DNA of 64,000 bases, taken from assembly GCA_032622095.1 (NCBI GenBank), contig CP136064.1, positions 130,497,605 through 130,561,604 on the forward strand, written 5' to 3'. Source of the DNA: Siphonodentalium dalli. Its lineage: Eukaryota; Mollusca; Scaphopoda; Gadilida; Siphonodentaliidae. The translations under genes were made by a program, and so were the position numbers. Below the pieces are notes generated by a model. The model searched no databases, was not told the origin of the DNA, and saw only the letters and a program-made list of their open reading frames with translations. This document shows positions 24,945 through 37,600 of this stretch, one piece after another (positions within the stretch are counted from its first letter, which is position 1; every line of letters begins with the position of its first letter).

Positions 24945-26245
24945 TATTCCAAAATCGCGAATTTCTGTAAAATATCACCAGCGGGTATCATCAATCATTA
25001 ATTTGACCATAGCCACCACCATTTAAAAAAAAATTAATTTTCGTTTCCGATAGCCCAATATAATTCTGCATAAAAAAAAAAACTAGTTTCAACTTGTTCT
25101 ACCCGACCACTTTTGGCGTTTGGCCGCTGCACTAGAAATAATAATGTAAACGACAATAAACAAAATTGAAATTCCCAACTGCACCTTTTACCGGACTCGG
25201 CCTCGGGGTCGCAGTACAACTTTTAATGCGTCACAAAAATCCCAATTTCTATAAATAAAACCCTCATGTGCCCATAGATTACCAAGAAACTGTAGCTGAT
25301 AATACACCCGGAGAGCGAAATCAGTCGAGATTTAAAACCGATGGACAAAATCAGACAGACGTAAGATAGCATTGCGTCATAGTTGGAGGGCAGGAAGTTT
25401 TATATTGAATGAGTTGTCCGCCAACCTGACCATTGCTACCTTACCTGCAAGATAGAGTAGAGTTCCCCCTTGTTACACTATTGCGGTCGAAACATCGATC
25501 ACCTTTAGCATTCCGTGCAATATTTTGACCGATATTCTTAACACTTGGGAGCGGTAGGTTTAAAGATATTTTCTGTTGGAAGATTTGTTTTATTTTGGAA
25601 CAGAAAGTTGACTAATAATCTACATAAGGTATAGTATCTGTGTTAACTTTTGTCGCAAATTCTGCTTAATGATTTGATGTACACGCTTTTAATATAGGCA
25701 CGACACAATGATAATTTATTGTGGAAAAATTGTGGAAAGAGCGTTTATTATCAGCTTAGAATATATGTGGATCAACATAGCTAATGTTGGTACCCGAATC
25801 CAACAATTACATAGTCAAATATTGAATTAACTTGACAAAGATAATTATTGAAATAAATATTGAAGTTGCCAGAATATTTGCATAATAAAGAGCGTTTACT
25901 ATAAATTTTATTTTGTGTGGAATATAAACCTATTTCATGCTATTTTGGTGAATTTCATTGTCACAATTTAACAAAGAGAGTCTCAGTATTAGCCTATATT
26001 TATATGTGCAGGTTATCACTAACACTAGCTGACGTCTACAATGCAGAGCGTTTACTATTTTATAATATCTTTGTGAATCGTAAACCTATATTCGGTTATT
26101 TTATGCCGATATATTTAGATTTTATATCAGTTGACATATTAACAAGAGGTGGCATCAGAGATGCTGTGTCTCGTTTTCGGTGGCTTACCGCCGGTGGCTA
26201 CCGCCAATTGGTGTGCATCAGTATCGGTAGACTAATGAATAGGTA
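24945..26245. other. non-coding interval
   Basis: No recognisable gene; a 109-codon ORF at 25,917-26,246 has no domain. Three copies of the AAAGAGCGTTTA motif lie at about 25,736, 25,884 and 26,044. Confidence 0.45.
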
Positions 26246-26249
26246 AAAT

Positions 26250-26860
26250 CGAAAAATGACTAATTAAGGGCCATAACTCTATCAAATTTTATCGGACCTG
26301 GCCGGTTTTCGAACTCGACCGAGATATTCTTGGGAGACACCTATATACCAAATTTCAATCAAATCGGATAACGTTTGTTGAAGTTATCGCGCTAACGAGC
26401 TGAAAATTCGTGAAAAATGACTAATTAAGGGCCATAACTCTATCAAATTTTATCGGACCAGGCCGGTTTTCGAACTCATCCGAGATATTCTTGGGAGACA
26501 CCTATATACTAAATTTCAATCAAATCGGATAACGTTTGTTGAAGTTATCGCGCTAACGAGCTGAAAATTCGTGAAACATGACTAATTAAGGGCCATAACT
26601 CTATCAAATTTTATCGGACCAGGCCGGTTTTCGAACTCATCCGAGATATTCTTGGTTTCGCGCTAACGAGCTGAAAATTCAAAGGGCCATAACTCTGTAA
26701 TAAATGTGCGGACGAACCCGATTTTTTTAAATCCGTCAATAAACGGTTGAGTTATAAGCAAAACACGTCGCCCGTACGCCCGCCCGCCCGTCCGCCGCCC
26801 ACCGTCCCTCATCAAACTTTAAGTCGAGTTTTGGAAAAAAACTCGACTAATAAAATAATT
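26250..26860. repeat. 161-bp tandem repeat, ~2.7 copies, with a GC-rich tail
   Basis: TGACTAATTAAGGGCCATAA recurs at about 26,256, 26,416 and 26,578, a period of about 161 bp. The third copy is cut short. The array is followed by a CGCCCGCCCGCC-rich segment and an inverted AAGTCGAGTTTT / AAAACTCGACT. Similar 'GGGCCATAACTC' repeats are common in mollusc genomes (general knowledge). Confidence 0.8.
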
Positions 26861-27177
26861 AGCGCCCACTGAATAAAGAGCGTTCATTCCTTAACTTAAT
26901 TATTTATGCTACCATCATCCCTTGTATTTAATTAATAGTGATCGGCCCTATACCCTAATAAGAGCGTTTAACCCTTTCGTTACGGGATCGGCGCTGGTGC
27001 AGCATTAAAGATCATGTGCCAATGCATTCTCTTATATATGCAAGTCTCCCATAGGGAGCCTCGCATATAAAGATAATGCACTGGCAAACAATGTCAATGT
27101 AAATATTGTTAGGCCAATGTATTCTCTTATATATATTTTTAATCTGTTATTTGAGATAAGTAGAAACTTGAACAAGA

Positions 27178-28706
27178 AATTGTTATGCGCGTTCATGACT
27201 TCCAAAAGGCATTCGACGTAGTGTGGAGGCAAGGACTTTTGGTGAAACTTTTGAAATATGGGATCAATGGGAAAATATTCACGGTTATTGCCAACATGTA
27301 TAATCATATTAAATCCTGTGTTCAAGCAGAGGGACACATCCATTTACTTCCCCTGCCATGCTGGTGTTAGGCAAGGAGTGAACCTACCCCATACTATTCA
27401 CACTGTACTTGAACGATTTGCAAGAATATTTACTCGATAACGACGTAGTGGGCTTAAAAACAATAGACCTAGAAATAGAGAATCAACTCAACTATTATGT
27501 AAACATTTTCATAATTATTTACGCCGATGATACGACACTCATGGCGGAAACCCCAAAAGTATTACAACAATAATTGGATCTCTTTGAAAAATATTGCAAT
27601 AAATGGAAATTAACAGTGAATATCGAGAAAACAAAAAGTGTCAACCTATCGAAGACCAGTCTCCCAAAAAAAGACAAAATTTCTGTTCAAAGGTAGAAGA
27701 ATCGAAACAGTAAACAAATTTAATTACCTTGGAATAATATTTTGCAAATCTGGATCATTCACGACGTCAAAAAAGGCCCTGGCAGAAAAAGCTACCAAAG
27801 CCATGTACTCAGTTATTGGAAAATCGCGAAAGCACTGTCTCTCGATCAAAACCAACTTGATTTGTTCGACCTGCACGTTATGCCAATTTTATTATATGGT
27901 TGCGAGATTTGGGGTTTCAGTAACAATGATATTTTGGAAAAAGTTCATCGAAAACTTATGAAGCATATTCTTAACCTCAGACCATTTACTCCCAAATTCA
28001 TGCTGTATGGGGAATGCGAGAGGCTACCAATTGACGTGTATACAAACACGAGAATAATAAAATATTGGTGTAAAATTATGAACAGTGCGGAGGTAAAATA
28101 TCTCAGAATACTTCTGAAATTAGCACAGACTATGTTTGATATCAACGCTAATAATTTCCCTTTGTTACACAGAATCCACGATTGATTAGAACACTGTAAC
28201 CAATTACATGCATGGCACATGGACCGCATACCGGATACTGGCCAATTCGTTTCGTATATAAAGTGTAGTAGTTTAATTTCACAATTCACAGATAACTGGG
28301 AATAACAACTCCAGTCGTGGTAAGACATACCAAATTTTTAAACATGACATCTTTCGAAAGGTATCTAACGTTGAAAGTAGTAAACCGGATTACATTATGT
28401 AAATTTAGAACCAGTAATCGCCATTTACCGATTGAAACAGGACGCTGGCGAAAACCTGAACAAACTGACCGACTATGTCCACTATGTAACTCCAGAAAGA
28501 TTGGAGATGAATTTCATTATCTTCTCGAATGCGACAGATTGTCACCCGAGCGACAGCGATTACTATCAAAATTTACTAACAAAAAACAAATTACTATCAC
28601 AATGAGTGAAATACTGAACCAGAACAATTCAACAGACATACGGAAATTGTGCGATTTTATTAAAATAATTAATCGTGAACTTATAAATTCGGTTAAGCTT
28701 GGGTAG
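27178..28706 (+). pseudogene. LINE reverse transcriptase fragment with frameshifts
   Basis: Plus-strand blocks in successive frames: FQKAFDVVWRQGLL (first catalytic Asp replaced by His in VHDFQKAF), VRQGVNL, IYADDTTLMAE (catalytic Asp pair, about 27,520-27,550), KWKLTVNIEKTKS, FNYLGIIF, LLYGCEIWG, and a C-terminal zinc-knuckle-like CPLCNSRKIGDEFHYLLEC. At least four frameshifts, and the 5' half is missing. A different LINE lineage from the copy at 17.6-20.0 kb, judged by motif spelling. Confidence 0.85.
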
Positions 28707-28709
28707 ATA

Positions 28710-30734
28710 CTGAACATGATAGTAAATGACACTGCATTCATACGAAGCTAACATGAACTAACGTGCGCAAGCGACTAAACCTGAGTGAATACATACCCTT
28801 AACTAGAATGCACTCACTGGAGCTGCCTATTTTTGCGGTGTCTTGCCAACAACAGTATTAACCACGGGTGCTGCATGGCCCCTCTGAGAGATCGATAACA
28901 AATATGGATATCAAATTTCAGTTCATCCATCGCTGAAATATTTGTGTGTACGGACAGAATATCTCTGTTATCTCCAGTTGATCTATATTACATTAATTAC
29001 CATACGAGTTGTTTAACATATTTATAGAACAATATAGACATCGCTGATATGAAGGGTGTGAAGACGATTGGTTGTCGATGATGCTATATATTATATACCA
29101 ATGAACTAAATTACTAGTTTGACTAGAATGATTTATGTATGCCATTGCAAGTCAGCGGCAAAACCATCGAAGACAATTACAAATACCGACACAATTAAAA
29201 GGGAACTGTTAATAAAACTTTTTGTTCAGTAAAATAAACTATACCAGTGTCATAACGTAGAATTAAGGTTACTAAAAACGAATCATATTCGAAAACACCA
29301 ACTTATAGCGTAAAAATCGAGATTTTAATGACTTTTTGACGTCGATAATAATAAGGAAAAACTAAAAAGCCAGTTTTATGTGCACAAAGAAGCGTGACGT
29401 CAACGTGGGAACGCAACTTTTTTTCGGATGAGGGAATAAGACGTAAACATGTCCACGTGTTTTCTCATTTGTTTTGTTAATGGCGACTTACGATACAAAT
29501 CTACTATTTTCAACAATTTGGACATTTAGAAAGTATTGATGACTGAAGTGTGTAAATCATATAATATCACGGAGTTGTGCTACGTTGGACGCTGTTTTGA
29601 GAATTTTCGATGAATATTGTAAATTGGATTTTCGATTCTGGACTGGAGGTTGACCTTTCGCAATTGAAACAAATTGACACTTTTATAGACAGATTTATGT
29701 TTTAGAGGAATGTTTATCAACCAAGAGTCAAAATTATTGGACTGTAGGCCTAATGTGCATAGAACAGTTGTCTGCAGTTTTCAACACATTCTTGGTGGAA
29801 AAAGATTCTAAAACTACGATGGCAATTTGGGAAGTAAATCACCTATTTTCGATGGTAATCCGACGTGGGCCGTATTCAACAATGCCAGCTAGGAGCTGAT
29901 GCTGAACTCTTCCAATTTGATGATTATTTATTATAATTAATAAATTTTTTTTTTTAATCATTTCGCTTGTATATATTCTCCAAAATCAGTTGGACAAGTG
30001 TAGGTGAACAACCAATATATATTGTACAATAATAGCCTGATCGAGTTAAAATAGATTCATTGATCGGTCTTCCTGGCATATTGCTCACTGCTGTATTGTA
30101 AGAGGGGAGACCTCTAAATTTCTTGAACATTGAAATTCCGTTTGTTTAAGAATTTGTAGATGTTTATATTGAATATTCTCAGTAAATAATTATTCTGTTT
30201 GTCTCAAAAGAAATCCGAATAATTGTTATTGTTTGCAAGTACTAGTATTGGTTGAAAGATAATTATAGAACAGTTTAGATTGACTCCCCTCTTACCAGAT
30301 GCATGCTGACTGTGGAAGACCGATCGGTCTATTTAAGCACTTCCGGGCTATTATACATGTAGATCACTCGGTGATTCACCAAGGTTCGTTGGATGGCTCA
30401 AACGATGGCTCAAACGATGTTTCCTAAGAAATTCCTACCATGGCCGGTTTATATATACCCTTAATTTGAACCACACAGTTGATTGTTTCGTACCATATGT
30501 TTTGTCATTTCACACCATATACATTTGTATGTTTCGTTGGTTCCCACAAATGGTAATTGGTCATGCGTATGCAGCGTACCATGTGAAAAATTATTTTAAT
30601 TTTGTTAACTTAATGAAAGCGAACATGTTTACGATTTAAAGTTACGTGATGATGACAACCAGACAATTACATGTAAACATATTTCTTTCTTTTTTGCGAA
30701 AAAATTTTAACAAATTGAAATTGTGGCAACAAAG
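28710..30734. other. non-coding interval
   Basis: Segments near 29,205-29,420 (TTAAAAGGGAACTGTTAA..., GTGACGTCAACGTGGGA) reappear in inverted orientation at about 55,230-55,445, marking a dispersed element that I could not delimit. No gene recognised. Confidence 0.45.
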
Positions 30735-31017
30735 TTAAAGATACATAATCGGAATTAACGCTTTCATATTACTATTTCCTTGGCTTCGGGGGTAAACATA
30801 TTTGATTCGAGTCGAGGAACCCACCCGTGTTGAACAAAATATTGATAAATAACAGGTTTTGGAAAATTTTGGCAATTGTTTACTATTGTTGACTGGTTAG
30901 CATATTTTTTTTTTGGGCATTTAATCGATTCTGATAACCGAAGCGGCATTTCAAAAAAATGTTTGTTGTTGGAATCTGATAATATGGGAACCATCGAATC
31001 GGTTTGAGTACCTTTAA
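30735..31017. mobile_element. TTAA-flanked MITE (GGTACTC family), short copy
   Basis: TTAAAGATACATAATCGGA at the left and GAGTACCTTTAA at the right, with the family's internal ACTATTTCCTTGGCTTC and TTCGAGTCGAGGAAC blocks. Lacks the middle of the full copy at 57,487-57,975. Confidence 0.65.
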
Positions 31018-32497
31018 TGTTATTTCCAAAAAATAATACGGTATACTCAATGGTACAAATCGTCGAAATGATACATGTACTGGTATGAAATGTCCAGAAC
31101 CCTGGTGCGAAACATCTCTATGTCAAACTTCTATGGCACGAAATGTCCAGCAACCTATTGGCTGTTCAGTCCATTGCACATTATAATTTATTTCCAAATA
31201 AAGGTAATACTAAATATTAAAGCAGTGTTTAGAGTTAAGTTCAATCTTAATTGTACATGTGATATAGTCACACGGACTTGATGTAAAGAAAACAAGTAAA
31301 ATTGAGGATGCCACTTTATCAAACATTATAAATGCATCAATATTCTATTGATATGTATACCGGTACATGTAATGCTTTACAAACGCATGTTTTTGTATAT
31401 ATATTTTTACTTGTTTTCTTAACAAGCCCCTGTGGCCTCAGTTTAAGTACATGTACATGTATAGGAAGCCACGACTTATCTGCGAAAGAGCTCTGGGTAT
31501 CTTGTTCACTCATTGTGTGACCACTGAAATCAGAGACGTGGCTAGATAGTCTCCCTATTGGGGAGGGGGTCCACCTTGATACATGTATGTTACGACAGCA
31601 CCACTTGGAAGAAAGTTTCCTACTGATGGCTATATCGGTAAAAAAAAAAATTCAAATTTTTGCCCGGTATGGCTTGTTATCAAACTACATTTGTACATGT
31701 ACTTACCGTAGGTGAATATCACTTCAATTTGCCTTAAAGGTACTCAATCCGATCAGAGGGTCCCATCTCAACAGATTCCAACAACAATCCGATCAGAGGG
31801 TCCTATATTACTATTTCTTTGGCTTTTAGGGTAACAAATATTTGATTCGAGTCGAGAAACCCATCAAACAAAGCTCAGAGTTATTAGATATTGATTTTTT
31901 AAATTTGTTATTTTCTCGAGATGAGTACTAATAGCGAGTTTGCGATTTCAAACCGGTACGGGTACCGGTACGCGTACGGGTAGCTACCCGTACCGGTACA
32001 CGTTTTGTAATCGCAAACTGTTTTACGGGTAGAATTCATCACATCGACTGGTATTGTATGGTGAGCCAACTGCAACAAAAATAATATTATGATATAGATA
32101 GATTGCTATTCGTATTATTGGCCGATGTTATACTTAGCGTTATGGATTGCTGGAAATGTGTATTTAGATTAGATGGGCACCAGGATAATCGGTTGCTTTC
32201 ATCAAGGACGAGGCCAGCAGTTGGAAGGGGTTGTGCTTTTCTTTCACTTATCTTGCCATAATCTTGGTAACATTTAAAACATTAGGATTCTACAAGTCAT
32301 AGACCGATCGAGTGTTGACTATAAATCGGTTGGAATTTTTAGACTTAAAAAATTATGTTATAGTTAAATTTTCCAACCAATATTCGGTGTAAAATGTATT
32401 GTTTTAGACCCAGGGTCTAATAATGTATTACGCGTACTTTCAGTCAGATATAAGACCGAATTTGTCCCTCATTTTAGTTGGGGAATATTAAGTCATA

Positions 32498-32969
32498 TTA
32501 AAGATGCATAATCCGAATTAACGCTCCCAAGTTACAATTTCTTTGGCTTCGGTGGGGGGGGGGGGGGGGGGGGTGGGGGTAACAATATTGGATTCGAGTC
32601 GAAGAACACACCAATCAAAGCTCAGGTTGAACAAATATCGATTTTTGAAGTTCGTTATTTCTTGAAATGTGTAATTATTTGTGGCCCAGAAAAGAGTCAC
32701 CAAACCGACGGTCTCTGACAAATTTGACGAAGATGGATAAATCTAAAATCAAGTGGTAATACGGCCAAATTTCGTGATAATAAGGCCATATTTCGTTGAA
32801 CAACATGTTGATAAATAACACGTTTTGGGAAATTTTATACCATAGTTGAAGCGGTTAGCATTATTTTGTTTGTAATTAATGGATTCTGATAACAAAGCGT
32901 GTTTTGAATAAATGTTGTTGATGTAACTTGGTGATATGGGGACTGTCTGGTCGGATTGAATACCTTTAA
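32498..32969. mobile_element. TTAA-flanked MITE (GGTACTC family) inside element X
   Basis: TTAAAGATGCATAATCCGA at the left and TTGAATACCTTTAA at the right, with the same internal markers as the other copies and a run of about 23 G near 32,553. Inserted in the left arm of element X. Confidence 0.65.
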
Positions 32970-33306
32970 GTAACATTGATTTGGAATCTTTAATTAGATC
33001 GAAGGGTCGGCCCTTCGGGGCAAGGGGATATTTATCCCAAGAATTGGGATTTTTGTCGGGATCTAAACCCGGAGTTATGTTGATAAGTTAAACTTAATTT
33101 GTAACAATAAAATGTGTTAAAATGTAGTATTTTTATTATGTGGATTGAATAAAGAGCGTCTGCTTCACTTCTTTGCGAAACACAGAAAACAGCTGAAACT
33201 CGCTCTGATTATGCTTTGATTTTGTAGAGGTACTTCGTGTCTTTAGCGACCTGTATTATCCCCACCAGTATTGTGGTTCAAATGCACCATGTCCGTTCAG
33301 ATGGTA

Positions 33307-33312
33307 AATATA
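33307..33312. other. Polinton target-site duplication, left (AATATA)
   Basis: AATATA directly precedes the left terminus AGAAGAATAGG. The identical 6 bp follow the right terminus at 49,356-49,361. A 6-bp duplication is characteristic of Polinton integration. Confidence 0.95.
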
Positions 33313-34389
33313 AGAAGAATAGGGGTCTCGTTGCCTTCACATCTAAAAATAGAATCTTTGGGGTCTAAAATTGGTTGTACTAAAATATTCCCAAAATATC
33401 AAAAACCCAAAAATTATTTTTCCAAAAAAAAAATTTCAAAACTTTCAAAAATTATTTTTTCCAAAAAATTTCAAAATCCCAAAACTTCCAAAAAATTTTA
33501 AAACCCCAAAATTTCAAAAGAAAACATTTCAAAACCCTCAAAATTATTTCTCCAAAAAAAGTTTAAATAAAAAATTTATAACGAGTTTTCGGTTTCTGAT
33601 AATCTCGATATTAAAAAAATGTCGAATGTTAAATTATTTGCGCGTAATATCTTTCGTTATTTTTTTTGTTCAACCAATGTTTCAATGTATTTATTAATCG
33701 ATGTTTAGAAATAGCTTTATTGGACATTGTGACCATCGATATGAATGCATACATTCCAGTGTTTTATCGGACGCAGTTCATATAATTGTCATACCTGAAA
33801 ATAGACACCATTACTTTTACATAAATAATAAAGAGCGTTTATTCTTTACACTCTCTCTATCCCATATGACAGGTGTGTATTATCGTGAATTATTGGAAGT
33901 TTTGAGATGTACTATGTTGAATCACGAGCGGACAACCCCCAGAATGAATTGTCATATTCGCTGTACACGCAATCACACACGCGACATTGGTGGTAACAAT
34001 GTGTCTTTCACACCTTTGCTTTACCAAATGAATTATATTATTTCCCCGTTCACAGTTATATGCTATTCAGAAAACATATCGATTTAATGTCTGAACAAAC
34101 GGGTTAGTATCAATTAAGGTTGATAAACTGTGTCATTCACACGATAATTAGTTAGCCAAAACATGCAAACGTCCAGGACACTCCATTATAGAAATTGCTT
34201 TGATGACATTGTTATAACAACATGACGTAATAACCACTTATCACTCCAGTCACACTTACGATCATATACCGAAACTACAGGTAGCACCGGTGATGTAACA
34301 TTATATCACTGCTATTGTACCAATGATAGGTTCAGACATGTTCGATGTTTAGAAATAGATATTAACAATTGTTAAATGTGCAGGTGTTC
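33313..34389. repeat. Polinton left terminal inverted repeat
   Basis: Matches the reverse complement of 48,292-49,355 almost base for base; the inner end carries a small indel around 34,360-34,380. The outer part is a low-complexity block of CCAAAA/AATTATTTTTCC words (about 33,380-33,570). One AATAAAGAGCGTTTA motif lies at 33,827. Two open frames (33,371-33,697 and 33,701-34,087) recur in the right repeat simply because the repeats are identical. They have no recognisable domain and I do not call them genes. Confidence 0.95.
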
Positions 34390-34552
34390 TCAGCGGGGGG
34401 AACACAGGGTTATGTAATAATAACCAGTTAAACAACTAATGTTGCCTCGTCCGTACAAAACCAATTATCGGCCTATTCATACATTACGTTCATATATATA
34501 ATCTTATATAATGTTACATCATCCGGGCTTGCATATGTTCGGGATTTTATGG

Positions 34553-34561
34553 TATAAAAAT
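34553..34561 (+). promoter_or_regulatory. TATA box of the polymerase gene (putative)
   Basis: TATAAAAAT lies 80 bp upstream of the polymerase ATG at 34,633, just inside the left inverted repeat. Transcription would start near 34,580-34,590. The ATG context is AAAATGG, favourable for initiation. Confidence 0.5.
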
Positions 34562-34632
34562 ATAGATTACTAAGCTGTATTCCATATAGTGAATATACGC
34601 CGTTGTAATCACTACTCAGGACTTGTCGAAAA

Positions 34633-37600
34633 ATGGCTGAAGAAATAATGACACCTCTGACAGTGGAGGAAATTTATGAAATAGAATGTATTCTGCAAGA
34701 CATCGAAGAATACGACAAGGCTATCGTAGCTTATCAACTGGATGAAGATATAATTGAAGCATCTACGCTTTGTTCAGGAGATGACCCATGGCCGAACCAA
34801 ATCGGATACGGAGAACATGATGCGCCTAAAAATGATGTTAACAACTCACAACCCGGTACAGCTGGACCATCAGGATTACAAAACCGAGAAGACGAACATA
34901 CACCTCATCAAGAAGGAGCTGTAAAATCAGACAATCAAACAGCCGGCAGTTCTGATATTCAAATAACCGGATATAGCATTCGCAAAAGGAGTGAACGAAC
35001 CTTCGGAAACAATTTGGCAACACAGAGAACATATGAGATCAAATTAGATGAAATTTACAAAGAGAAAAAGTTAATCGACATATACAGGAATCTACATTCA
35101 ATGTTCGAGGACACTATTCAAAGAGCTCGTGGAAATTTGGCTGACAATGATCTTGGCAGAGTTATCATTCACCATGAGAGTTTGGACAACCCTATAGTAG
35201 TTCCGTTACAAACGTTGCAAACGTTAAATGCTAACACTGTGATTGACAGAATCGAACTCGTTTTGAACAGCAACCAAACACTGACTGTTAATCAAAGTTT
35301 CCGCATAGATATAGGCACCATCGAGTTACCTAAAGGCGGAGCACGGAGGAGGATAACTGCTTTACATAATGAAAGTGACAATCTAAGAAATAAAACATCG
35401 ATCGTTACGATTGAAAATACCGACAATATGTGTATGGCTCGGGCTATCGCCACATGTTGGTGTAAATTAAATATTTGCAGTCCTGATGAATGGCTAGAAA
35501 TAACACAGAATAGAGGAACCAGAAATAATTTACAACTCATCATGGAATACAGAAAAGTACCGATCAATTATTACAACAATCTGCTGTGCAAAAAACGTAC
35601 TGAACAAGGAAAATTAGCCAAAGCAATTAGTGTCATCGCAGGTGTATCAACAGACAGACCAGCCAGTTTAGCAGATCTAAAAGCATTCGAGGACACTCTG
35701 AATTTGACAATACTAGTCGTCAGTGCTAGACTGGGTAATAAATTCATTACCAGCGCGCCTACAGACGGTATAGAAAGACCCGTGATATATTTATATCTCA
35801 CTGCTAATGAACATTTCCACGCTATACAATCCATAACGGGATTCTTTAGCGCAATATATTTCTGTGTGCATTGTTTAAAACATTATTCAACCAAAGGAAA
35901 GCATTATTGTGAACACACCTGTTTCGTGTGTAAAAGTGATAAATGTGAACAAAGTGAAAACAAAGAACATTGTTCAGATTGTAATATGACGTGTATGTCT
36001 CATCAATGTTTCGTGCGTCATAAAGCAAAACCTATTAATCAAGCTTCGGGAGAAACGACAGCTCCTTGTCAAAAATGGTGGAAATGCTTGGACTGTACAA
36101 AAGTCATGGAGAGAGGGAAAAGACGTCCGAATCAACACGTGTGCGGAGAAACATTTTGTAGATCGTGTGACAAATACACAATGGGAGCACACGAATGTTA
36201 TGTAAGGGCCATACCTCCCGTTACTGATGATGAAAGAGCTAAATTCTGTTTCTTCGACTTCGAAACCATTCAACGCGATATATTGGAATGTTCTGAAGGA
36301 TATGCACCTTTACATACAAAGGATTGCCAGGACTGTAAAGAGGATCATATATGCAAGAAATGTGCTAAGTGTCAGGTGAGTCTTAACCTAATTGTAATAT
36401 ATATATGTAACACATTACAGTCGAAATCACGATAACGTAACGCTCTTTATTAAAGGCGCGCATAAGTAGAGACGCTCTTTCATTTTTAAAAATTATATTA
36501 GATTATCGCTGAACGCTCTTTAGCTGTTACCTCGCGTGTGAGATTACCATATAACAATAACATACTTGAATTCGACCAAAGTTAAGGGGGTCTCAATATT
36601 AAAATTCAACTGAGTCACAGATGTTAAACCGAGTAATTAACTTTTTTAATTCTTGACACATTGAAAAAATGTGTACCATATTTTTTTGTGAAAAGAGATT
36701 TTGTAATTGTTATATAGTAAACTAACATAATATATAATTGTTTTTACTTTATTGAACTTGATATCTGCGTGCTTGAATCGGCAATTATACAGGCTATATG
36801 TCGGATCATGATATACATTTATAATATTGACACGTAGATTGGAAGGAGTAATTTTTAGGATCAACCAACGAACAATAGTAATACGTCAACGCTCTTTATT
36901 AACGTTGAACCCATACCAAAACATTTTTTTTTTTTAATAATTATCTGAACAAAGTGTAGACGTTTTATTTTGTTTTTTATTATCGATAAAGCTAGAGGTT
37001 AAAACGTTCAATTATTACTTTTCAGAACTGTTTAAAAACATGGTGCGGAAAAGTCCAGCATACACCGAACTTCCTCGTCGCCCAAACAGCTTGCTACGAA
37101 TGCATGCATGAATCGTTGGAAGTGAAACCGAACTGTAGAAATTGCGGACCTCTATGTGATGCGTGTATCGACAGTGATGCGAAGAAGAAGAAGAAGAGTG
37201 ACCGAAATTTATGTTCGGATACATGCGGACTCCGAGAGGTTATATTTAGCGGTCCTGATACCGGTGAAAAGTTTGGAAAATGGTTATTCTCGGAACAACA
37301 CAAGGGATTCATAGCACTGGCTCACAACTTCAAGGGTTACGATGGATATTTTCTCATGGAATATCTCATTGATCAATCATTGAGACCCAAAGTTATATAT
37401 AATGGATCCAAATTGATGTACCTATACGTGGAAAAAGATCTTCATATCAAAGTACTGGACAGTCTCAGCTTTCTACCAATGAAGTTGGCACTGTTACCGA
37501 AAACTTTCGGTCTGGATGGCGAGAAAAAAGGATGGTTCCCGCACTTTTTCAATAAATCAGCCAACCAGAATTATGAAGGACCCTATCCGGATGCCAAATA

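Noticed and set aside
33371-34087. Two ORFs in the left Polinton inverted repeat, duplicated at 48,582-49,298
   Set aside because: They recur because the repeats are near identical. Part of the first is translated CCAAAA low-complexity DNA, and neither shows a domain.
36376-36435. Polymerase as two separate genes with the first ending at 36,435
   Set aside because: GT-AG sites, phase 0 continuation and completion of conserved domains show a single spliced gene.
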